DNA of 21,164 nucleotides from an uncultured Eubacteriales bacterium (GTDB lineage: Bacteria > Bacillota > Clostridia > Christensenellales > Borkfalkiaceae). This document shows positions 8,565 through 15,981 of this stretch, in pieces. The DNA is taken from contig UQZE01000016.1 in the NCBI GenBank assembly GCA_900545325.1, positions 1 to 21,164 on the forward strand, read 5' to 3'. Position 1 is the first letter of the stretch. Each line of letters begins with the position of its first letter. Below the pieces are notes generated by a model that had not been told where the DNA came from, ran no database searches, and saw only the letters and a list, made by a program, of their open reading frames with translations. Position numbers and translations under genes: made by a program.

Positions 8565-8593
8565 TTGACAATATTTCCTCCTTATATTAAAAT
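8565..8593 (+). promoter_or_regulatory. Promoter of the MarR-ABC cassette
   Basis: TTGACA (8565-8570) and TAAAAT (8588-8593) with a 17-bp spacer. The start is expected near 8600, inside the palindrome at 8594-8615. Confidence 0.85.
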
Positions 8594-8615
8594 AATAGTT
8601 GCGGGCGCAACGATT
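8594..8615. promoter_or_regulatory. Candidate MarR operator, 22-bp near-perfect palindrome
   Basis: AAT-n-GTTGCG / CGCAAC-n-ATT is symmetric at 9 of 11 base pairs, failing only at one arm position and the central pair. It starts directly after the -10 box and covers the predicted start site. A second overlapping pair, TGCGGGC (8600-8606) / GCCCGCA (8616-8622), shares its right part with the region before the ribosome binding site. Position, length and symmetry are those of a MarR autorepressor site; binding is inferred. Confidence 0.75.
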
Positions 8616-8634
8616 GCCCGCAGGAGGGATAAGC

Positions 8635-9078
8635 ATGCCTGTATTTATGAAATACGTCGGGGAGGTATGGCGGTGCGCCAACCTGTACAGGACGGAAAAT
8701 TACGCGGAGCTGGGCATCGGCAGCTATCAGGATTACTATATCCTCAACATCTGCAAAAACCCCGGCGTTTCGCAGGAAAAACTTTCTAAATTAATTTACG
8801 TGCACAAGAGCAACGTTGCGCGTCAGCTCAATTCGCTCGAAGAAAAGGGATTCGTTACCCGCGTGCCCGATCCGCGCGACAAGCGCAGCCTGCTGGTCTA
8901 TCCCACGGAAAAGGCGCAAAACGCGCTGCCGTTCATACGCGAAGTGCACCGCAGGTGGAACGAAAGCGTGCTTGCGGGGTTCAGCGAAGAAGAAAGATCG
9001 GCCGTCGCTTCGCTGATGGAAAAGCTCTCGTCGAACGCCAGGAGGGTGGCGGAAGAGTTGGGCGGGGACGAGCGATGA
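8635..9078 (+). CDS. MarR-family transcriptional regulator
   Basis: A 147-residue winged-helix regulator, probably a dimeric repressor of itself and the two ABC genes it overlaps. The core is typical: ILNICKNPGVSQEKLSKLIY (about 36-55), recognition helix KSNVARQLNSLEEKGFVTR (about 57-75), and the wing DPRDKRSLLVYPTEKAQ (about 78-94) with the family's D-x-R-D-K-R turn. The start is ATG 8635 with AGGAGG (8622-8627) seven bases before; in-frame upstream codons fall inside the operator palindrome. Its TGA overlaps the ATG of the next gene (ATGA), a sign of coupled translation. MarR-ABC-ABC is a common multidrug or stress efflux arrangement in Clostridia; the inducer cannot be read from the sequence. 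Confidence 0.94.
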   Translation: MPVFMKYVGEVWRCANLYRTENYAELGIGSYQDYYILNICKNPGVSQEKLSKLIYVHKSNVARQLNSLEEKGFVTRVPDPRDKRSLLVYPTEKAQNALPFIREVHRRWNESVLAGFSEEERSAVASLMEKLSSNARRVAEELGGDER

Positions 9079-10802
9079 AAACCGTATTTTCCTATCTTTC
9101 GCCCTATAAACTGCGCATAGCTTTGGGGCTTTTTCTGAAGGCGGCGGGCACGTGCGCGGAGCTTGTGCTGCCGCTCATCATGGCGTACATGATAGACGAA
9201 ATCGCGCCTGCGGAAAACATTACGGCGCTGTCGCTGTGGGGGGCGGCCATGCTGGCGTGCGCGGCGCTCGCTCTCGTCGGCAACGTCGCTGCAAACCGCA
9301 TGGCCTCCAAAGTCGCGCGGGACACCACCGAACGCCTGCGTTCCGACCTCTTTGAAAAGACGCTTTCCCTCTCCGCCCGCCAGACGGACGAGGCCACGCT
9401 CCCTTCTCTCGTTTCCCGCCTTTCGTCGGATACGTATAACGTACATAATATGATAGGCATGATGCAGCGGCTGGGGATACGCGCGCCCATTCTGCTCGTC
9501 GGCGGGATCGCGCTTACATTTACGGTAGACCCCGTGCTCGCGCTCGTCCTGCTCGTTACCGTGCCTTTTCTCACGTTGATCGTCGTGCTCGTTTCCAAAA
9601 GGGGCATAACGCTTTATACGGGCTTGCAGCGCTCGGTGGATACCATGGTGCGCAAAGTGCGCGACGACTACGCGGGCATCCGCGTGATCAAGGCGCTTTC
9701 CAAAACGGAATACGAGGGGGAAACCTTTCAAAAGATAAACGAAAGCGTAGTCCGCTGCGAAAAAAAGGCGGGCGTTACCATGGGCGTTACCAATCCTTTG
9801 ATGAACGCCGTGCTCAATCTCGGCATGGCGGCGGTCATTTTCGTCGGCGCTTACCGCGTGAGCGGCGGCCACGCCATGGTGGGCGACTTCATCGCGTTCA
9901 CTTCGTATTTCACGATCATACTGAACGCGGTCATCTCGGTGAGCAGGATATTCGTCAACTTTTCCAAGGGCGGCGCCTCGGCGAAGCGCATCGGGGACGT
10001 GCTCGCTCTCCCGCGGGATTTGGCGCCCGTGCCCGAAGAGGGGGAACGGGCGGAAAACGCGCCCGTCATCAGCTTTGAAAACGTCAGTTTTTCCTACGGC
10101 GGCGCGGAGGCGCTGAAAGACATAAGCTTTTCCGTGGAAAAGGGGCAGTCGCTCGGCGTGATCGGCGCGACGGGCAGCGGAAAGAGCACGCTGGTCGCCC
10201 TGCTGCTCCGCTTTTACGACGCGGACGAAGGCGAAGTAAAGATAGACGGAAAGAACGTGAAGAGCTACGATAACGCCGCTCTGCGCAAAAAATTCGGCAC
10301 GGTGTTCCAGAACGACTTTCTCATGGCGGCGAGCGTGCGGGAAAATATCGATTTCGAGCGCGGACTGAGCGACGGGGCGATCGCGCGGGCGGCGGGTTAC
10401 GCGCGGGCGGACGGGTTTATAGAGGAGCACGGCGGATACGAAGGCATGCTGACGGCGCGCGGCGCGAATTACAGCGGCGGGCAGAAACAGCGGCTGCTTA
10501 TCGCCCGCGCGCTCGCGGGCGCGCCGGAAATCCTCGTGCTGGACGATTCCTCCAGCGCGCTCGATTACAGGACGGACGCTCAGCTTAGAAAAGCGCTTTT
10601 GGAAAATCTGCCCGACGCCACGGTGGTCATGATCGCGCAGCGCATCAGCTCGGTGCGCTTTGCCGACCGCATCCTCGTGCTCGACGGCGGCAGGGCGGTC
10701 GGGTTCGGCAGCGACGAACAGCTGATGAAGACCTGCGAAACGTACCGCAAAATTTACGAATCCCAGCACGACGGGGAAGGAGGAGAAGATGCAGCTCAGT
10801 AA
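9075..10802 (+). CDS. ABC exporter half-transporter, degenerate-site subunit
   Basis: A 575-residue fused exporter subunit: transmembrane domain at about 10-300 and ATPase at about 330-560. Walker A GATGSGKS (364-371) and signature YSGGQ (466-470) are intact, but Walker B is LVLDD (Asp 491 for the catalytic Glu) and the switch is IAQR (Gln 522 for His). These two changes mark the non-hydrolysing half-site of heterodimeric exporters. Its intact signature should complete the active site of the partner at 10789-12561, while the partner's altered signature faces this site. The start ATG 9075 overlaps the MarR stop by 4 bases; an in-frame extension into the MarR gene is not needed. Substrate unknown; drug, lipid or peptide export are all possible. 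Confidence 0.94.
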   Translation: MKTVFSYLSPYKLRIALGLFLKAAGTCAELVLPLIMAYMIDEIAPAENITALSLWGAAMLACAALALVGNVAANRMASKVARDTTERLRSDLFEKTLSLSARQTDEATLPSLVSRLSSDTYNVHNMIGMMQRLGIRAPILLVGGIALTFTVDPVLALVLLVTVPFLTLIVVLVSKRGITLYTGLQRSVDTMVRKVRDDYAGIRVIKALSKTEYEGETFQKINESVVRCEKKAGVTMGVTNPLMNAVLNLGMAAVIFVGAYRVSGGHAMVGDFIAFTSYFTIILNAVISVSRIFVNFSKGGASAKRIGDVLALPRDLAPVPEEGERAENAPVISFENVSFSYGGAEALKDISFSVEKGQSLGVIGATGSGKSTLVALLLRFYDADEGEVKIDGKNVKSYDNAALRKKFGTVFQNDFLMAASVRENIDFERGLSDGAIARAAGYARADGFIEEHGGYEGMLTARGANYSGGQKQRLLIARALAGAPEILVLDDSSSALDYRTDAQLRKALLENLPDATVVMIAQRISSVRFADRILVLDGGRAVGFGSDEQLMKTCETYRKIYESQHDGEGGEDAAQ

Positions 10803-12561
10803 CGCTCTCGGCGGCGACAGGCTGAAAACGGGCAAAAAAACGGTCATCGTCCGCCTTTCAAAATACTTTTTCCGCTATAAGTTCAGCGTGCTCGCGGCCT
10901 TTTTCCTCATGGCGGCCAGCAATCTGCTCGCCCTGCTCGGTCCCTATCTTACGGGGTTGGCAATAGACGCGATCGACTTGAAAACGGGCGTGGATTTCGC
11001 CGCGGTGGCAAAATACTGCATGTGGATGGCCGCGTTTTACGTCGCGTCCTCGGCGTTTTCCTATATCCTTTCCGTGCTCATGATCGGGCTCAGCCAGAAG
11101 ATCGTGCGGCAGATGCGGCAGGATGTGTTTGAAAAAATCCTTTCCCTGCCCGTCGGCGCGCTCGACAGGGTACAGGCGGGCGACCTCATCAACCGCATAT
11201 CCTACGACATAGATACCGTGAACGCCTCGCTTTCCAACGACATACTGCAGGCGGCGACGGGAATCATCACCGTGGCGGGCGCGCTCGTCGGCATGATACT
11301 GACTTCGCCCGCCCTGCTCGGCGTGTTTGCGGTTACGATACCTATATCGGTCCTCATCACCGTCAGGCGGAGCAAGGCGGTGCGCCCGCTCTTCCGCAGG
11401 CGTTCGCAGAAACTCGCGGAACTGAACGGTTTTTCCGAAGAGATGCTGTCGGGGCTGAAGACCATCCGCGCCTACGGCAGGGAGGAGGAGATCCTGTCCA
11501 AATTCCGCGGCAAAAATACGGACGCGGCGGACGCTTATTACGCCGCAGACTATTACGGCAGCCTGATCGGACCTTCGGTCAACTTCGTCAACAACCTCGG
11601 CACGGTGCTCATCAGCACGGGCGGCGCGTTTTTCTACCTGTTCGGGCTGATCTCCGTCGGGGATATATCCGCTTTCCTGCTCTATGCGAGAAAGTTTTCC
11701 GGCCCGGTCAACGAATACGCGAACATCATGGGCGAAATCCAGTCGGCGCTGGCGGCGGCGGAACGCATTTTCCGCCTGCTCGACGCCGAATCCGAAGCGC
11801 CCGACCGCGAAGGCGCCGCCGAACTGACCGACGTCCGCGGGAGCGTGCGTTTCGAAAACGTGAAATTTTCCTACGACGGCAAGGAAGACGTCATTCACGG
11901 TTTGTCTTTTTCCGCGGAACCGGGGCAGACGGTGGCCGTCGTAGGCCCGACGGGAGCGGGCAAAACCACGCTCGTAAACCTCATGATGCGTTTTTACGAA
12001 CCGCAGTCGGGCAGGATAGAACTGGACGGCAGGGATATCGGAGAATACACGCGGCGCAGCCTGCGCGCGGCCTTCACCATGGTGTTGCAGGACACATGGC
12101 TTTTCGAGGGCACGGTGTTTGAAAATATCGCCTACGGCAGGGAAGGCGCCGCGCGGGAGGAAGTGGAACGCGCCGCGAAAGAGGCGCATATCGACGGTTT
12201 TATCCGTTCTCTTCCCAAGGGGTACGATACCGTTCTGACCGACAGCGGCGTCAATCTGTCCAAAGGGCAGAAACAGCTGATCACCATCGCGCGGGCCATG
12301 CTTTCGCCCGCCAGACTGCTCATACTGGACGAGGCGACCAGCAATGTGGACACGCGCACGGAGATACTCATACGCGACGCGATGGCGAAACTCATGCGCG
12401 GGCGGACGAGTTTCGTCATCGCCCATCGCCTCACGACCGTCAGGAACGCCGATCTCATTTTAGTGGTGAGCGGCGGGAATATCGTGGAAAGCGGCAGGCA
12501 CGAGGAGCTTTTGGAAAAGAAAGGTTTTTACACCGATATCTACCAAGCGCAGTTCGAATAG
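10789..12561 (+). CDS. ABC exporter half-transporter, catalytic-site subunit
   Basis: A 590-residue partner of the preceding gene: transmembrane domain at about 25-320 and ATPase at about 350-580. Walker A GPTGAGKT (386-393), Walker B LILDEATSNVD with catalytic Glu 515, and switch IAHR with His 546 are all canonical. Only the signature is altered, to LSKGQ (490-494). Together with the Asp/Gln changes in the partner, this gives one consensus and one degenerate ATP site, the classic asymmetric heterodimer. The start has GGAGG just upstream and lies inside the partner's last codons (14-base overlap), so the two are made in step. The intracellular loop phrase DLINRISYDIDTVNASLSND resembles the coupling helix of this class. 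A terminator follows immediately. Confidence 0.95.
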   Translation: MQLSNALGGDRLKTGKKTVIVRLSKYFFRYKFSVLAAFFLMAASNLLALLGPYLTGLAIDAIDLKTGVDFAAVAKYCMWMAAFYVASSAFSYILSVLMIGLSQKIVRQMRQDVFEKILSLPVGALDRVQAGDLINRISYDIDTVNASLSNDILQAATGIITVAGALVGMILTSPALLGVFAVTIPISVLITVRRSKAVRPLFRRRSQKLAELNGFSEEMLSGLKTIRAYGREEEILSKFRGKNTDAADAYYAADYYGSLIGPSVNFVNNLGTVLISTGGAFFYLFGLISVGDISAFLLYARKFSGPVNEYANIMGEIQSALAAAERIFRLLDAESEAPDREGAAELTDVRGSVRFENVKFSYDGKEDVIHGLSFSAEPGQTVAVVGPTGAGKTTLVNLMMRFYEPQSGRIELDGRDIGEYTRRSLRAAFTMVLQDTWLFEGTVFENIAYGREGAAREEVERAAKEAHIDGFIRSLPKGYDTVLTDSGVNLSKGQKQLITIARAMLSPARLLILDEATSNVDTRTEILIRDAMAKLMRGRTSFVIAHRLTTVRNADLILVVSGGNIVESGRHEELLEKKGFYTDIYQAQFE

Positions 12562-12566
12562 ACGGG

Positions 12567-12591
12567 CGCCGCCTTCCGGCGGCGTTTTTTT
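12567..12591 (+). terminator. Intrinsic terminator after the MarR-ABC-ABC cassette
   Basis: CGCCGCC (12567-12573), loop TTCC, GGCGGCG (12578-12584), then seven T (12585-12591). It starts 5 bases after the ABC stop codon. Confidence 0.93.
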
Positions 12592-12626
12592 GCGCGCGGG
12601 CGGGAAAAATCCGCGGGGCCGAACGT

Positions 12627-12655
12627 TTGACATCGATTTTTCGATATGGTATAAT
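12627..12655 (+). promoter_or_regulatory. Promoter of the cation exchanger gene
   Basis: TTGACA (12627-12632), 17-bp spacer, TATAAT (12650-12655), with TGG before the -10 box as in extended -10 promoters. The spacer itself contains ATCGA-TTTT-TCGAT (12632-12645), a small inverted repeat that could be a regulator site. The start is expected near 12662. Confidence 0.88.
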
Positions 12656-12675
12656 TAACACCGTTCGGAAAAACA

Positions 12676-12725
12676 GGACGGACCGTCCGCGGGCGAATAT
12701 CGCCGAAGGCTCTGCCGCCCCGCGG
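12676..12725 (+). other. Structured leader of the cation exchanger mRNA
   Basis: Two elements can be drawn. The first is GGACG (12676-12680) / CGTCC (12684-12688). The second is a longer stem, CCGCGGGCG (12687-12695) with CGCCCCGCGG (12716-12725), which has one bulged C and encloses a small GCC-GAA-GGC hairpin (12702-12710). The two share bases 12687-12688 and so may compete. The second stem ends right at the AAAAAGGA ribosome binding site. I do not recognise a known riboswitch class; regulatory function is inferred. Confidence 0.4.
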
Positions 12726-12740
12726 AAAAAGGATAGAAAA

Positions 12741-13745
12741 ATGTTGGCTTTACAGATATTTTTACTCGCGGCGGGCATGCTTCTGCTCGTCAAGGGGGCG
12801 GATTGGTTCGTGGACGGAAGCGCGGGCGTCGCGCGAAAATGCAAAATTTCCACGTTGGTCATAGGCCTCACGGTGGTGGCGTTCGGCACGAGCGCGCCCG
12901 AACTCGCGGTTTCGGTTACGTCCGCGATCGGCAAGTCCACGGAAATCGCGATCGGCAACGTCGTCGGCAGCAATATTCTGAACATTTTGCTCATTTTAGG
13001 CGTTTCTTCCCTCATCAGGCCGCTGCCCGTGCAGAGAAACTCGCTCAGGCTGGACTTTCCCGTCATGCTGCTCGCGACCGCCCTGCTCATCGTGCTGGGG
13101 CTTTGGCAGTATACCCTGCAATGGTGGGACGGACTCGTTCTTCTCGCCGTGTTCGCGGCTTATATGACCGTACTGCTCACGCAGGCGAAAAAGGAACAAA
13201 AGCGGCTGAAAGCGCAAAACGCCGAAGAAACGTCCGGCGAAAAACCCGATAAAACGCCGAAAAGCCGTTTGGGCCGTTGGTTTGAAGCCATGAAGGCCAA
13301 AACCTGGTTTCTTGCCGCGCTTATCGTCGTGGGCCTGGGCATGGTGGTCGGCGGGAGCATGCTCTTCGTCGACGCGGCGAAATACATCGCCGCCTACGCG
13401 GGCGTGCCGGAACGGATCATCGGCCTCACGGTGGTGGCGCTCGGCACCTCTCTGCCCGAACTCGTTACTTCGGTCATAGCGGCTGTGAAAAACGAATCGG
13501 ACATCGCGGTGGGCAATGTCATCGGCAGCAATATTTTCAATATCTTCATGGTCGCGGGGGCGTCCTCGCTCTTTTACCCGCTCGCTTTCACGGAGGCTAA
13601 CCTGATCGACGCGCTCGCCGCGTTCGGCGCGGCCGCGCTCCTATACTTTTTCTCGCTGATGAAGGGGGATAAGATCAGGCGGTACGCGGGCGTGATCATG
13701 CTGTTATGTTTTGCGGGATATTACACATATTTATTTATGTCGTAA
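12741..13745 (+). CDS. Calcium/sodium-type cation antiporter (CaCA family)
   Basis: A 334-residue integral membrane exchanger with the duplicated alpha-repeat of the CaCA family. The first repeat has GTSAPELAVSV (49-59) with GNVVGSNILNI (72-82). The second has GTSLPELVTSV (235-245) with GNVIGSNIFNI (258-268). The acidic Glu residues in the GTS-x-PE motifs bind the cation in known members. About ten hydrophobic segments are split by a charged cytoplasmic loop (about 149-185). Length and layout fit bacterial YrbG-like exchangers; whether Ca2+, Na+ or another ion is used in vivo is not shown. ATG 12741 is preceded by AAAAAGGA at good spacing. It has its own promoter and structured leader. No terminator is evident before the prfB promoter, so some read-through is possible. 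Confidence 0.93.
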   Translation: MLALQIFLLAAGMLLLVKGADWFVDGSAGVARKCKISTLVIGLTVVAFGTSAPELAVSVTSAIGKSTEIAIGNVVGSNILNILLILGVSSLIRPLPVQRNSLRLDFPVMLLATALLIVLGLWQYTLQWWDGLVLLAVFAAYMTVLLTQAKKEQKRLKAQNAEETSGEKPDKTPKSRLGRWFEAMKAKTWFLAALIVVGLGMVVGGSMLFVDAAKYIAAYAGVPERIIGLTVVALGTSLPELVTSVIAAVKNESDIAVGNVIGSNIFNIFMVAGASSLFYPLAFTEANLIDALAAFGAAALLYFFSLMKGDKIRRYAGVIMLLCFAGYYTYLFMS

Positions 13746-13751
13746 CCGCGC

Positions 13752-13780
13752 TTGACAAGCGGGGGCGGCTGTGTTAAAAT
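13752..13780 (+). promoter_or_regulatory. Promoter of the prfB operon
   Basis: TTGACA (13752-13757) and TAAAAT (13775-13780), spacer 17 bp, beginning 7 bases after the exchanger stop codon. AAGGAGG follows at 13792-13798. Confidence 0.84.
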
Positions 13781-13805
13781 TCAGATATCATAAGGAGGTT
13801 TTTCA

Positions 13806-14907
13806 ATGTTAAAGATCGACGATTACAAAATAAAGATAAAGGAACTTAGGCGACTCCTCACGGAAGCAGGATACTCTCTTTGACTTGGCTCGGTTAAGAC
13901 GGGAGCTGGCGGAGAAAAAAGCGGAATCGGAAAAAGAGGAGGTTTGGTCCGATCTCAAGCGCTCGCAGCAGCTGGCGAAAGAGATCGCCGCGATCGAAAG
14001 CAAGACGGATACTTTCGATAAGGCGGAAAAGGCCATCAACGACACGGAAGAGATACTCGCTCTTCTGGAAGAGGAAAACGACGAAAGCCTGGTGGCGGAG
14101 CTGGACGCCGAGCTGGATACTGCCGCAAAGGATATCGAGGAAATGCACCTGAAAGCGCTGCTCGGCGGAAAATACGACGCGAACAGCGCCATCATGACGC
14201 TGCATGCGGGCGCGGGCGGCACGGAGGCGTGCGACTGGGTGTCCATGCTCTACCGCATGTATCTGCGTTACGGCGAGCGCCAGGGGTATAAGGTATACGA
14301 ACTCGACCGCCTGGACGGCGACGAAGCGGGGATAAAGAGCGTTACGCTCAAATTCGAAGGCTTATATGCTTACGGCTATCTGCGCGCGGAAAAGGGGGTG
14401 CACCGGCTGGTGCGCATCTCGCCTTTCGACGCGAACAAACGCCGCCATACCTCATTCGCATCCATCGAGGTCATGCCCGAAATAGAGGACGAAGGGGATA
14501 TCGAAATCCGCTCGGAGGATCTGAAAATAGACACGTACCGCAGCGGCGGCGCCGGCGGACAGCACATCAACAAGACGGACAGCGCGGTGCGCATCACGCA
14601 CCTGCCTACGGGCATCGTGGTCGCCTGCCAGAACGAGCGTTCGCAGGTGCAGAACAAGGAACAGGCCATGAAGATGCTTCGCGCGAAGCTTATCGAAAAG
14701 CGGGAAAGCGAGCGGCTGGAAAAGGAACAGAGCCTGAAAGGCGAGATAAAGAAGATAGAATGGGGCAGTCAGATCCGCAGTTACGTCTTCTGCCCGTACA
14801 CCATGGTGAAAGATCACCGCACCGGCTGCGAAACGGGCAACGTGGAAGCGGTCATGGACGGCGAAATACAGGAATTTATCATAGATTATCTCAAAAAATC
14901 GCAGTAA
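13806..14907 (+). CDS. prfB: Peptide chain release factor 2, expressed by programmed +1 frameshift
   Basis: RF2 ends translation at UGA and UAA codons. The coding region is joined: 25 codons from ATG 13806 to CTT 13880, then T 13881 is skipped and reading resumes at GAC 13882 to the stop at 14907. This gives 366 residues, the normal length. In the joined numbering, the stop-recognition motif SPF falls at 205-207 and the peptide-release motif GGQ at 250-252, the same positions as in E. coli RF2, which confirms the join. Residue 246 is Ser, an active variant at the position where E. coli K-12 has the less active Thr. AGGAGG (13793-13798) lies seven bases before the start. It is the first gene of an operon with tsaD and the potassium uptake genes. 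It is usually next to secA in Bacillota, but here is separated from it by about 5 kb. Confidence 0.97.
13868..13884 (+). other. prfB: Programmed +1 frameshift site of prfB
   Basis: The slippery sequence CTT TGA C (13878-13884) is identical to the classic RF2 autoregulation site, and UGA is codon 26 as in E. coli. When RF2 is scarce, the ribosome slips +1 and makes more. The usual stimulator AGGGGG placed three bases before CTT is missing; the nearest purine-rich match is AGGA (13868-13871), six bases before CTT. Confidence 0.95.
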
Positions 14908-14922
14908 CGCGAGGGAGCTGAA

Positions 14923-15981
14923 ATGCAATTGAAAAAAGACGCGGTCGTGCTCGGCATAGAAACTTCGTGCGACGAAACGGCCGTGGGCATCGTGAAAGGC
15001 GGCAGGAAAATCCTCGCCGACGAGATCATATCTTCGGCGGCCGAACACGTGCGGTTCGGCGGCGTGGTGCCGGAAATAGCCTCCCGCGCGCACACCGAGG
15101 CGGTGCTCGAGGCGACAAAGCGGGCGCTCGGCGCGGCGGGGATGTCCTTCGGGGATATAGACGCGATCGCCGTTACTTACGGCGCGGGGCTTTTGGGCGC
15201 GCTGCTCGTGGGCGTTTCTTTCGCAAAGGGGTTGGCGTACGCGCTCGATAAACCTCTCGTCGCGGTCAACCATATCCGCGGGCATATCGCGGCGGCCTAC
15301 CTTGCGGACGAGGCGCTCGAACCGCCTTTCGTAACGCTGCTGGCGAGCGGGGGGCATACCGCCGTCATCCGCGTAAAGGACTATCTCGGACACGAGGTGC
15401 TCGGTTCCACGCTGGACGATGCCGCGGGCGAGGCGTTCGACAAGACTGCGCGCGTGCTCGGCCTCGAATATCCCGGCGGGCCGAATGTGGAAAAACTCGC
15501 GCGGCAGGGAAAAAACGTAATAAAATTCCCCGCCATGCTCAAGGGCTCGCATACCTATGATTTTTCGTACAGCGGACTGAAGACCTCAGTCGTCAATTAC
15601 GTACATTCCAAACGGCAGAAAGGGGAGGCGTTTTCGGCGGCGGACGTCGCGGCCTCCTTTCAGTCGGCGGCGCTCGACGTTTTGGCGGAAAAGCTCTTCG
15701 CCGCGGCGCGCGCGGTCGGTGCAAAGACCGTTACCGCGGGCGGCGGCGTGAGCGCGAACGGATATCTGAGGGAACTTTTGTCCCGCCGCGCGGAGCAGGA
15801 GGACGTAAAACTGGTGCTTCCCGAACGGCGTTACTGCACGGACAACGCGTGCATGATCGCCGCCGAAGGATATATTCAATATATAAACGGCAATTTCGCG
15901 GGGCTGGATTTAAACGCGAAAGCGAGCATCCCGCTGAGAAACGCGCTGAACGGCGGAAAGAATAATGATCAACATATCTAA
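14923..15981 (+). CDS. tsaD: tRNA N6-adenosine threonylcarbamoyltransferase TsaD
   Basis: TsaD transfers the threonylcarbamoyl group to A37 of tRNAs that read ANN codons (t6A), working with TsaB and TsaE, which are not in this window. The 352-residue protein has the ASKHA fold start VVLGIETSCDETAVGIV, the metal-binding His pair in NHIRGH (His 117 and His 121), LLASGGHTAVI, the GGVSANGYLR nucleotide loop (about 274-283) and the metal-binding Asp 307 in CTDNACMIAAEG. ATG 14923 follows GAGGGAG with good spacing, 15 bases after prfB. Its 3' end overlaps the next gene by 17 bases. It is expected to be essential or nearly so. Confidence 0.97.
   Translation: MQLKKDAVVLGIETSCDETAVGIVKGGRKILADEIISSAAEHVRFGGVVPEIASRAHTEAVLEATKRALGAAGMSFGDIDAIAVTYGAGLLGALLVGVSFAKGLAYALDKPLVAVNHIRGHIAAAYLADEALEPPFVTLLASGGHTAVIRVKDYLGHEVLGSTLDDAAGEAFDKTARVLGLEYPGGPNVEKLARQGKNVIKFPAMLKGSHTYDFSYSGLKTSVVNYVHSKRQKGEAFSAADVAASFQSAALDVLAEKLFAAARAVGAKTVTAGGGVSANGYLRELLSRRAEQEDVKLVLPERRYCTDNACMIAAEGYIQYINGNFAGLDLNAKASIPLRNALNGGKNNDQHI

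Noticed and set aside
8565..12591. Efflux cassette as part of a transposon or integron
   Set aside because: No transposase, integrase, terminal inverted repeats or target duplications are visible, and base composition matches the neighbours.
12656..12740. yybP-ykoY manganese riboswitch before the cation exchanger
   Set aside because: The conserved loop sequences of that class are not visible; only generic stems are seen, so it is reported as an unassigned leader.
13806..13883. prfB as a broken gene with a premature stop
   Set aside because: The stop is the standard CTT TGA C programmed frameshift at codon 26, and the joined product places SPF and GGQ at the same positions as in E. coli RF2.
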